From contig JAEZJA010000154.1 of the NCBI GenBank assembly GCA_023415895.1, positions 1 through 6,419 of the forward strand: 6,419 nucleotides of DNA, written 5' to 3'. A program made the position numbers and the translations under genes. The notes under the pieces are model-generated. The model was not told where the DNA came from and did not search any database. It saw only the letters and a list, made by a program, of their open reading frames with translations. The stretch comes from Bacillota bacterium. Lineage in GTDB: Bacteria; Bacillota; Clostridia; Oscillospirales; Acutalibacteraceae. Each line of letters starts with the position of its first letter. Position 1 is the first letter of the stretch. This document shows, piece by piece, positions 1 through 5,748 of the stretch.

Positions 1-2
1 TC

Positions 3-212
3 CTCTTCCGCCGGAAGCGGGCGGGGAAACGAGCCCGAATTGACGACATGCAGCGCCATGTAGAAGATCTGGGCCAATGACTGAAGAAGCTCAAGAAGCA
101 TGAAGAGGCTCTCCTTTCAGGCAGACAAGCGCCGCTGTCCAAACAACGGGTAAGCGGCAGCAGCGCAGATACCGTATACTATGCGCAAAGCCACCCAATT
201 GTGCATGTCTGA
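3..212 (+). other. Unidentified reading-frame remnant, interrupted by TGA
   Basis: From base 3 one frame reads LFRRKRAGKRARIDDMQRH and on to a TGA at 78-80, then continues open as LKKLKKHEEALLSGRQ until TGA at 210-212. The part around the first stop is rich in Lys, Arg, Glu and Leu and would suit a helical or coiled-coil protein end. If a gene enters from the left, it most simply ends at 80, about 110 bases before the terminator at 191-248. Reading on to 212 would place the last codons inside the terminator hairpin, which is unusual for an intact gene. The other two + frames close at 61-63 and 41-43. I recognise no family, and this may not be coding. Confidence 0.2.
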
Positions 213-248
213 CCCACATTGGGCGGACAGAATATTGGGTGGTTTTTT
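191..248 (+). terminator. Rho-independent terminator with nested hairpin
   Basis: CCACCCAAT (191-199) pairs perfectly with ATTGGGTGG (234-242) and is followed at once by six T (243-248). The 34-base interior folds again: GTCTG-A-CCC pairs with GGG-CGGAC around an ACATT loop. The T-run lies on the + side, so it ends + strand transcription coming from the left edge. It separates whatever lies upstream from the promoter at 288-316. Confidence 0.75.
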
Positions 249-287
249 CAGTTAAAACCACGTCGCTCCATTTTTCCAACAGCTGTA

Positions 288-316
288 TTGACAAGTGTAC
301 TGTCTGTCATTTTAAT
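288..316 (+). promoter_or_regulatory. Sigma-A-type promoter of the decayed sugar operon
   Basis: A perfect -35 box TTGACA (288-293) is followed after exactly 17 bases by TTTAAT (311-316), which matches the -10 consensus at five of six positions. Transcription would start near 323, giving a leader of about 70 bases before the ATG at 393. An imperfect inverted repeat, TGACA (289-293) and TGTCA (305-309) with 11 bases between, overlaps the -35 box and spacer. It could be an operator for a sugar-responsive repressor, but that is inference. No other gene start lies between this promoter and the relic. Confidence 0.7.
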
Positions 317-392
317 ATCAAATGAAAGTATTTAATAATAAATAAAACTAAACAGAAGCTTAAGGCTTAGGAAAGAAAAGAGGTTCGACTGG

Positions 393-634
393 ATGAAAGA
401 CGGAGTTTTACACATGGCGTTGATTGGGACGGGACGCGCCGGTATAATTCATGCCCGAAATCACCGTGCATCGGTGCCCGGAGCACGCATCGTCGCGGTC
501 GTCGATCCCGTCGAGGAAGTGGCCATTGCCGCTGCACGTGAGCTGGAAATTGATCACTAGTACACCGACTATGAAGAGGTTCTCCGGGACGAGGCGGAAC
601 ACAGGGACTAAAACATGTGATCGTGATGGAGTAA
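393..634 (+). pseudogene. Gfo/Idh/MocA oxidoreductase relic (stop plus internal deletion)
   Basis: The ATG at 393 (or 414, with GGAG at 402-405) opens a Rossmann fold N-terminus: VLHMALIGTGRAGIIHARNH, with the GTGRAG dinucleotide loop at residues 12-17 and IVAVVDP ending the second strand with Asp38. This is the start of NAD(P)-dependent sugar or inositol dehydrogenases of the Gfo/Idh/MocA family, normally about 330-370 residues. A TAG at 558-560 interrupts it. The same frame continues as the expected YTDYEEVLRDE until TAA at 609-611. In another frame, bases 602-631 read QGLKHVIVME, the segment that in the family leads into the catalytic EKP motif. It then stops at TAA 632-634, which overlaps the next gene's ribosome binding site. 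So the strand carrying the usual cofactor-binding ATPT segment and about 250 C-terminal codons are gone. The product cannot be a working enzyme. Confidence 0.85.
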
Positions 635-644
635 GGAGACGGCT

Positions 645-1616
645 ATGAGGACAACGGCACTCATTGGTGTAGACGCAGGCACCCAGGGAACCAAGGCCGC
701 CGTATTCGACGTTACGGGCGCTCTTCTGGCACAAGCCTTCTGTCCTACCACACTGCTGCATCCCTCACCCGAGGCAACCGAGCAGGATCCCGAACAGCTC
801 TTCTCCTCCGTCACCACCTCCATACGAGAGGCGCTTGACAAGCTGCCTCACCCCGTTTGTGTGGCCGGTATCGGCGTGGATGCGCAGATGGCCGGCGTGC
901 TGGGCATTGGAAAAGACGGGCGGGCGGTGACACCCTATGACTTCTGGCTGGATACCCGCTGCGCTCCCCAGATCGACTGGATGAAGCGCACCCAGCCGCA
1001 ATTGGTGGTGGAGCGCGCCGGCGGCCAGATCACTGTGGCGCACGGTCCCAAAATGCTGTGGTGGAAACAGGAACACCCCGAGGTTTATGATCGCATAGCG
1101 GCTTTCCTTCCCTTGAGCGCCTATCTGTCCCTGCGACTGTGCGGACTCTCTGCCGATCATGCGAATTATGACGATACACACCTGTATTTTTCCGGATTTG
1201 CCAATAACAACGAACGCCGCTGGGATGCGGGACTTACCACCGCCTTCGGGTTGGATGGGCAGAAACTTCCCCCTATTGTGCATCCGGCGGAAAAGCTGGG
1301 TGGCCTGTGTGCTGAGGCAGCAGCGGCCTGCGGTCTTCCCGAGGGAACGCCGGTCGCCATGGGCTGCGGCGATTCGGCAGCGTCCTCTCTGGGAGCGGGT
1401 ATCACCCGACCAGGGCAGATTTTTGATGTAGCCGGTACCGCGTCGGTGTTTTCAGTCAGTCTGGATCACTTTCAAAACATCGGCAATCCTAAAAGCGAAG
1501 GCACCACGCTGAACAGAGGCGGTGCCTTCGCTTTTCTCTATGTGGACAGGGTGGTTATTTCGCATGGAAATATATGTTTATTTGTGCTATACTTGCCTTA
1601 CGGTGTATTCAAATAA
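645..1616 (+). CDS. FGGY-family carbohydrate kinase, C-terminally truncated (probably nonfunctional)
   Basis: AAGGAG (633-638) sits six bases before the ATG. The 323-residue product begins with the FGGY N-domain: GVDAGTQGTKAAVFD at 8-22 (phosphate-binding loop), GIGVDAQMAGVLG near 75-87, WLDTRC at 101-106, and GCGDSAASSLGAG at 240-252 with the likely catalytic base Asp243. The C-domain barely begins (DVAGTASVFSVSLDHF, 261-276). Family members such as xylulokinase have about 490-510 residues and need the C-domain for ATP binding, so nearly half is missing. The last 46 or so residues are unlike the family and are encoded by a perfect terminator hairpin (1491-1535) and the next gene's promoter, so they are read-through of non-coding DNA. 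The breakpoint is near 1475-1490. The upstream dehydrogenase relic suggests a shared sugar or polyol pathway. The substrate cannot be told. The reading frame itself is intact, so a stable fragment could still be made. Confidence 0.85.
   Translation: MRTTALIGVDAGTQGTKAAVFDVTGALLAQAFCPTTLLHPSPEATEQDPEQLFSSVTTSIREALDKLPHPVCVAGIGVDAQMAGVLGIGKDGRAVTPYDFWLDTRCAPQIDWMKRTQPQLVVERAGGQITVAHGPKMLWWKQEHPEVYDRIAAFLPLSAYLSLRLCGLSADHANYDDTHLYFSGFANNNERRWDAGLTTAFGLDGQKLPPIVHPAEKLGGLCAEAAAACGLPEGTPVAMGCGDSAASSLGAGITRPGQIFDVAGTASVFSVSLDHFQNIGNPKSEGTTLNRGGAFAFLYVDRVVISHGNICLFVLYLPYGVFK
1491..1535 (+). terminator. Perfect 15-bp terminator hairpin inside the kinase reading frame
   Basis: AAAAGCGAAGGCACC (1491-1505) pairs without mismatch with GGTGCCTTCGCTTTT (1521-1535) around a 15-base loop. 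The stem ends in a T-run on both strands, so it could act in either direction. It probably was the terminator of the complete sugar operon and was brought next to the truncated kinase by the deletion. Confidence 0.85.
1565..1593 (+). promoter_or_regulatory. Extended -10 promoter of the small membrane protein gene
   Basis: TGCTATACT (1585-1593) is an extended -10 box, with TG one base before TATACT (1588-1593). TGGAAA (1565-1570) lies 17 bases upstream and matches the -35 consensus at four of six positions. Transcription would start near 1600, about 38 bases before the ATG at 1638. The promoter overlaps the spurious tail of the kinase frame, which supports that tail being non-coding. Confidence 0.55.
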
Positions 1617-1637
1617 ACTATTTTATGGAGGTACCCT

Positions 1638-2213
1638 ATGCCTGAGTTGATCGCGCTGACCTTTCTGTTGGCATCGGCTGCACTGATTATTTCTCTGTAC
1701 AATGCATACATAAACCGCCGAAGACTTGACATTTCCGTATCCGATCCTACCTTTACCGTTGATGAAATCTTACTGATCGATGACAACGCCGAACCTCATA
1801 CGATCAGCGGAAAAGGCAAGCACATCCTCCATGTTGTTGTTGTCAACCCGACGACGCATAACATCACCTTTTATCCGCCAGAGGTCCTCGATGGCGAAAG
1901 CAAGGATTCACTGCAGTATTTCATCGCCGAAAATTTTATTAATTTAGTTTCTTACAAAAAAGTCATCTGCCGCAAGGGTGACACCCGCACGTTGCTAAGC
2001 ATTCCTTCCGGTAATCCCTGCATTTGTCCCGGCAACGGCATTGTGGTCATGGATTTGATTGTTGACGATATTCCCAGCGACTATATTGTCTGCATAACCT
2101 ATGCGGTCAGAACGCTGCTCAAACAGTTCGATCCGGTCACTCCCCAGCGATATCAGACTTTTCATGAAATTGTCCCGAACCCAAAAGAAGCAGACGAATC
2201 CGTTTCCACGTGA
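1638..2213 (+). CDS. Single-pass membrane protein of unknown function
   Basis: GGAGGT (1627-1632) five bases before the ATG fixes the start. The 191-residue protein has one hydrophobic helix at about 4-24 (LIALTFLLASAALIISLY), followed by NRRR at 26-29. By the positive-inside rule the remaining 160 or so residues would be cytoplasmic, an inference from charge only. That part alternates hydrophobic strands (HILHVVVVNPTTHNITF, 62-78; NGIVVMDLIVDDI, 133-145; DYIVCITYAV, 148-157) with turns, suggesting a beta-sandwich. Three Cys (111, 128, 130) include a CIC pair, too few for an obvious metal site. The tail is acidic and Ser-rich. I recognise no family. The gene appears to be its own unit, with a promoter in front and a terminator behind. 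Its codons look more AT-rich than those of the kinase, hinting at a different origin. Confidence 0.8.
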   Translation: MPELIALTFLLASAALIISLYNAYINRRRLDISVSDPTFTVDEILLIDDNAEPHTISGKGKHILHVVVVNPTTHNITFYPPEVLDGESKDSLQYFIAENFINLVSYKKVICRKGDTRTLLSIPSGNPCICPGNGIVVMDLIVDDIPSDYIVCITYAVRTLLKQFDPVTPQRYQTFHEIVPNPKEADESVST

Positions 2214-2230
2214 GAACGCCTACCGATCAC

Positions 2231-2280
2231 AATGCCCGGAAAGCCTTTGTTTTAGGCCTTCCGGGCATTGCTTCATTCTT
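2231..2280 (+). terminator. Terminator between convergent genes
   Basis: AATGCCCGGAAAGCC (2231-2245) pairs with GGCCTTCCGGGCATT (2255-2269) with one mismatch and a 9-base loop. On the + side it is followed by the T-rich GCTTCATTCTTCTT, 17 bases after the stop of the membrane protein gene. On the - side the bases after the stem are not T-rich, so it mainly serves the + gene. It may still slow transcription leaving the ABC operon. Confidence 0.7.
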
Positions 2281-2313
2281 CTTAAAATTCAAGTCAGGCA
2301 AACAGCGTTGTAC

Positions 2314-3477
2314 TTAACGCGGCCGTTTGAGACGCATGGTGATGACCCCGGCGGCGAATATCGCCACGGCAAAACCGCACTGGATGAGCATCGCCTGATA
2401 AACGGGTGTCAGGTGGGCGGCATCGATGACGGACATCTCGCACAGCGTATTCGTCGCCTTGACATACCAATAGGCCGGCAGACAGCGTCCCACGCTCAGC
2501 ACGGATTCGCTTAGCACCGACTGCGGCACGAAAACGCCGCACAGGAAGCTCATACCCAGCGACAGCACATTGGCCATCGCCGTCTGCACGTTGTAGCTGT
2601 GGATGAGAGACCCCACCAGGAACCCGATCGCCACACAAACCATCGTGAAGCACAGCGTATTCAGGCAGAGATAGGGAAACAGACCCGAATTCAGCAGGCG
2701 ATCACGGAACAACACCAGACTTCCCGCAATCAACGCGATAAGGCACACCATGGCGAAGACTACATTCCCGAGAACCAACTGCGCGTTCATGCTGCGTGGC
2801 TTGACAGGAGCACAAAGATTGCGCCGATTGAGATCCGGTTGATTGAACACCATCATGATGGTGCTGATGCCAAGCATCATTAATGCGATCAGCACATAGG
2901 CAAGATAGGTGTAATAATACAAAAACGGTTGGTCGGCATTGGTCTTGCGCCCGTATTCCTTCATGGTTACGTCGGTTTGGGATGACAGCGCTTTCAAAGC
3001 CTCGTCCAGCTGCTGCTGTTCGGTCAGAGCGCTGTAGGAAGCGTACAGGTGCATGGTATGGAGATAGTTGTTGACCATCAGATCAATATAGATGGAGCTG
3101 GTGGAATCGGGAATGGTCACCGTTTCCAGTTTGGGCGTCTCCCCCGCTTGGAAGGCTTTGGTAAAGCCCTGTGGAATGATCGCGATGTATTCCACATTGC
3201 GATAGAACAATTCATCCTGCAGTCGCTCGGTGTCGTCGGGCAGCTCGACGAGCGTATTGTACTTTGCAAGATAGGTTTTAAGCCCCTTGGTCAGCGTTGT
3301 TCCGCCGTCCCGGTCAATCACCGTCACCGCTCTGTTTGACTGTTGAAACGTGTTGTTCATGGTGGAGGAGGTCATGTCGGAAACCATCACGGCCATGAAT
3401 AAAAAGATGATAAGATAAATGCACAGCGAGGACATATTCTTGCGTATGATACGAAAATAGGTTTTAAATACTATCAT
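2314..3477 (-). CDS. ABC-2 type transporter permease (second subunit)
   Basis: The 387-residue protein has the ABC2_membrane_3 layout: a first membrane helix at about 17-36, a large external domain (about 37-185), then five helices near 187-210, 233-256, 268-292, 298-318 and 362-381. The external domain contains VTVIDRDGG and an IAIIPQGF segment, the periplasm-facing fold seen in DrrB- and YhgE-like exporters. AGGAGG (3485-3490 on the + strand) lies seven bases before the ATG, inside the end of the preceding permease gene. The two genes overlap by 14 bases, so translation is probably coupled. It should pair with the other permease to form the membrane channel driven by the ATPase at 4654-5589. 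Length matches the family and no damage is visible. The substrate is unknown; drug, peptide or lipid export is inferred from the family. Confidence 0.9.
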   Translation of the reverse strand: MIVFKTYFRIIRKNMSSLCIYLIIFLFMAVMVSDMTSSTMNNTFQQSNRAVTVIDRDGGTTLTKGLKTYLAKYNTLVELPDDTERLQDELFYRNVEYIAIIPQGFTKAFQAGETPKLETVTIPDSTSSIYIDLMVNNYLHTMHLYASYSALTEQQQLDEALKALSSQTDVTMKEYGRKTNADQPFLYYYTYLAYVLIALMMLGISTIMMVFNQPDLNRRNLCAPVKPRSMNAQLVLGNVVFAMVCLIALIAGSLVLFRDRLLNSGLFPYLCLNTLCFTMVCVAIGFLVGSLIHSYNVQTAMANVLSLGMSFLCGVFVPQSVLSESVLSVGRCLPAYWYVKATNTLCEMSVIDAAHLTPVYQAMLIQCGFAVAIFAAGVITMRLKRPR

Positions 3478-4606
3478 ATTTCTGCCTCCTCACCGTCAGG
3501 TAGCTGCCCAGCACAAACAACAGCGAGATGCCGCACAGAATAGCAATGTTCAAGAAAAACCGTGTATGGGAGTTGTAGATATACAAGCAATAAAACGCGT
3601 CGGTAATCAGTGCCGCGGGGTTGATGTAGTTGAGCACCGGTGCATTGTGAGCAATGACATCCTTCATACTGCCGTACATCAGGCCGGATAAAAAGCTGCA
3701 GAACATGGTAATGCCCGTCATGATCGCCGTCTTGAGTCCTTCGCGGCATTTGAATACCGAGCCCACAAATGTGCCAAAAGCCACACCGGTGATGCTTCCC
3801 ACCAGCGCCGTGAGCATAACATAACCGAATTGATTGCCGAAATTGATTTTCAGAACAAAGATAAGATAGGCCAGCACAATAAGCATTTCGCAAAAATGTA
3901 TCACCAGTGCTGCCAGACCGTCTCCCACAACCGCCAGCAGTTTATGCGAAGGTGCCAGACTGCGTCTGGCTCCCATGGAGGACAGGTCGGCTTGTACCTC
4001 TGTGGTATTGCGCAATCCCCAATAGTTGCCGTACAGGCAGGACATCGCCAACAACGCGTAAAAGTAGTTGAGCATGGTATCGGGCACCGCGCCGCTGAGC
4101 GTAATTTCGGTAATATAACTCTGGGAATTGCCCAGCTCATCGAACAGTCCCTGCTGCGCGGCTGCGGGATTGTTCTGCAAAATGGAAGCAAAGGTCTTTT
4201 CGTTTTGCAGATATTGATCCAAAAACGCCTTGACGATGCTCTGGTTGAGCCCCGAGGATTTAACGGTCAACCCGATCGTCTCCCCAACGGTAATATAGCC
4301 GTCAATCGTCCCCGCTTTGAGCCGCTCTTCCGCCTTCTCCTGCGTAGCCGTCGTCAGCTCCAGCAAAGGATCATCTCCTGTGGATACCGCTTCGAGAGTC
4401 TGAACAAAGGTCTTGTTGGCACGATAGGCGTCGTTGTCCACAACGGCAATCGGGCATGGCTCAAACGCCTCAGTCTTGGACGTCAGGCTGCCGAACGCAA
4501 AGTAAAAGAGCGTTCCCAGCACGATCGGAAAAAGCAGCGTCCAAAAGAGCATGTCCTTATCCCGGAGCAGACATTTCAACCGATATGTAAAGATATGAAA
4601 GAACAT
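3464..4606 (-). CDS. ABC-2 type transporter permease (first subunit)
   Basis: I place the start at 4606 (MFFHIFTYRLKCLLRDKDML). GGGGGAGGAA lies about six bases before this ATG, whereas the upstream in-frame ATG at 4621 is itself next to that ribosome binding site and would add only MGEEI. The 380-residue protein has a first membrane helix at about 20-40 (MLFWTLLFPIVLGTLFYFAF), an external domain (about 41-177) with CPIAVVDND, and five further helices near 178-197, 224-252, 260-283, 293-313 and 350-371. This matches ABC2_membrane_3 permeases. RDKDMLFWTLLFPI is the typical entry of such subunits, with a cytoplasmic helix before the first membrane span. It lies 47 bases after the ATPase stop and overlaps the next permease. 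Like its partner it is complete. Substrate unknown. Confidence 0.9.
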   Translation of the reverse strand: MFFHIFTYRLKCLLRDKDMLFWTLLFPIVLGTLFYFAFGSLTSKTEAFEPCPIAVVDNDAYRANKTFVQTLEAVSTGDDPLLELTTATQEKAEERLKAGTIDGYITVGETIGLTVKSSGLNQSIVKAFLDQYLQNEKTFASILQNNPAAAQQGLFDELGNSQSYITEITLSGAVPDTMLNYFYALLAMSCLYGNYWGLRNTTEVQADLSSMGARRSLAPSHKLLAVVGDGLAALVIHFCEMLIVLAYLIFVLKINFGNQFGYVMLTALVGSITGVAFGTFVGSVFKCREGLKTAIMTGITMFCSFLSGLMYGSMKDVIAHNAPVLNYINPAALITDAFYCLYIYNSHTRFFLNIAILCGISLLFVLGSYLTVRRQKYDSI

Positions 4607-4621
4607 GATTTCCTCCCCCAT
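4604..4621 (-). promoter_or_regulatory. Ribosome binding site that decides the permease start
   Basis: On the - strand the bases read ATGGGGGAGGAAATCATG. The purine-rich GGGGGAGGAA complements the 16S tail and is correctly spaced for the second ATG (4606). The first ATG (4621) overlaps the motif and has no comparable site before it. The start is therefore 4606. Confidence 0.65.
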
Positions 4622-4623
4622 CT

Positions 4624-4637
4624 CGGGTCAGCACCCG
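4624..4637 (-). other. Small hairpin between ATPase and permease genes
   Basis: CGGGT-CAGC-ACCCG forms a perfect 5-bp stem with a 4-base loop in the 47-base gap of the operon, just before the permease ribosome binding site. No T-run follows, so it is not a terminator. It might adjust mRNA stability or translation, or be chance. Confidence 0.3.
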
Positions 4638-4653
4638 TAAATTCTGGGCTTTC

Positions 4654-5589
4654 TCACTGATCACGCAGCTGCTTGCCCGTAATCTCGAGAAACACGTCGT
4701 TGAGCGTGGGCGGCTCGGAATAGACGCGCCGCATGTGCAGCTCACGCGAACGCAGCAGATCAAGCAGTCGGATCAGATTGTGCTGACCGCCTGCGCAATG
4801 TACGTTCAAGCGTCCCTCATCGTACGCCACATCGCGGACGTGAGGCAGCTGCCGGACGGCCTCAAGATCCTCCTCGGTACAGGAGGTCAGCTCCACCGAT
4901 AGCGTCTCGCCGCTCTTGACCATAGCCTTAAGCTCTTCCTTGGTGCCCAGCGCAATGACCTTGCCCTTATCCATGATGGCAATGCGGGTGCAGATCTGCT
5001 CCACTTCTTCCATGTAGTGAGAGGTGTAAATAATAGTCGCGCCTTGTTGATTCAACCGCTGGATGCCCTCGAGAATGTTGTTGCGGCTCTGGGGATCGAC
5101 GGCTACCGTGGGCTCATCCAGAAAAATCAACCGCGGCTTGTGCGCAATGCCACAGGCGATGTTCAGGCGGCGCAGCAGGCCACCCGACAGCTTTTTCGGA
5201 TAGAATTTGCGAAAATCGGTCAGCCCCACGAATTCGAGTGCTTCGTCTGTGAGCTTGCGGCATTGTGTTTTATCCTTAATATACAAGCCGCAGAAATAAC
5301 GAACATTCTCTTCCACTGTCAGTTCGTTGAAAACAGCCACATTCTGCATCACCACGCCAATCTGGCGCTTGATATCGTAGGCTTCGGGCGACATGGGTTT
5401 GTCGAAAATCTCAATCGCCCCCTGATCGTACTTGAGCAGGGATAAAATGCAGTTCATGGCTGTTGTCTTACCTGAACCGTTAGGACCGAGCAGTCCAAAG
5501 ACCTCGCCCTCTTCAATTTTAAGACTTAAATGATCGAGCGCCAGCAGCTCGCCGTAATGCTTGACAAGATCCGTTACCTGAATTACCAT
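4654..5589 (-). CDS. ABC transporter ATP-binding protein (drug-exporter type)
   Basis: AGGAGG (5598-5603 on the + strand) lies eight bases before the ATG. The 311-residue protein carries all parts of a nucleotide-binding domain: Walker A GPNGSGKTT (35-43), Q-loop Gln82, signature LSGGLLRRL (134-142), Walker B LIFLDEP (154-160) with catalytic Glu159, D-loop TVAVDPQ, and switch His191. After about residue 225 comes the small C-terminal domain typical of DrrA/CcmA-type exporters, ending in PTLNDVFLEITGK. The D-loop has Ala where Gly is more usual, and the signature has LL where KR or QR is common; both look tolerable. It would power export through the two permeases downstream. Size and order (about 311, 380 and 387 residues) resemble the LnrLMN (YfiLMN) linearmycin exporter of Bacillus subtilis, but substrate identity cannot be claimed. 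Confidence 0.95.
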   Translation of the reverse strand: MVIQVTDLVKHYGELLALDHLSLKIEEGEVFGLLGPNGSGKTTAMNCILSLLKYDQGAIEIFDKPMSPEAYDIKRQIGVVMQNVAVFNELTVEENVRYFCGLYIKDKTQCRKLTDEALEFVGLTDFRKFYPKKLSGGLLRRLNIACGIAHKPRLIFLDEPTVAVDPQSRNNILEGIQRLNQQGATIIYTSHYMEEVEQICTRIAIMDKGKVIALGTKEELKAMVKSGETLSVELTSCTEEDLEAVRQLPHVRDVAYDEGRLNVHCAGGQHNLIRLLDLLRSRELHMRRVYSEPPTLNDVFLEITGKQLRDQ

Positions 5590-5629
5590 GCTAAAATCCT
5601 CCTAACCGGTGAATCTTTCTCATTTTCCT

Positions 5630-5658
5630 ATTCTAAACTCATATAAAAAAATTAACAA
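5630..5658 (-). promoter_or_regulatory. Promoter of the ABC exporter operon
   Basis: On the - strand TTGTTA (complement of 5653-5658) and TAGAAT (complement of 5630-5635) are separated by exactly 17 bases in an AT-rich stretch. They match the consensus at four and five of six positions. The start would fall near 5623, about 34 bases before the ATPase ATG. It lies just past the nadC terminator, so the exporter is transcribed separately. I see no obvious operator. Confidence 0.6.
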
Positions 5659-5670
5659 GGATTATTTTCC

Positions 5671-5716
5671 ACAAACAATAAAACAGAGCAGCATCCCAAA
5701 CCATCTGCTGCCCTGT
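5671..5716 (-). terminator. Terminator of nadC
   Basis: On the - strand ACAGGGCAGCA pairs with TGCTGCTCTGT over 11 bp with one G-U pair and a 12-base loop (+ coordinates 5706-5716 and 5683-5693). It is followed by TTTATTGTTTG. It lies about 30 bases after the nadC stop and isolates nadC from the exporter promoter. Confidence 0.8.
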
Positions 5717-5748
5717 TGTCTAGTTTTATATTCTGAAGATCCGGTTTC

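Noticed and set aside
78..80. TGA as selenocysteine
   Set aside because: No recognisable selenoprotein context or SECIS-like hairpin directly after it, and the protein is unidentified.
558..560. TAG as a recoded amino acid in the oxidoreductase
   Set aside because: A second stop, a frame change and a large deletion follow, so the gene is dead whatever is done at this codon.
408..841. Overlapping - strand frames over the relic and kinase start
   Set aside because: No starts with ribosome binding sites; they cover recognisable + strand coding sequence.
765..1283. 172-codon open frame on the - strand
   Set aside because: It lies opposite the well-supported kinase N-domain, has no ribosome binding site and no family-like motifs; it is an antisense shadow.
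3830..4660. 276-codon open frame on the + strand
   Set aside because: It mirrors the first permease. The product is rich in Gln, His and Arg as expected from reversed membrane-protein codons, and no domain is visible.
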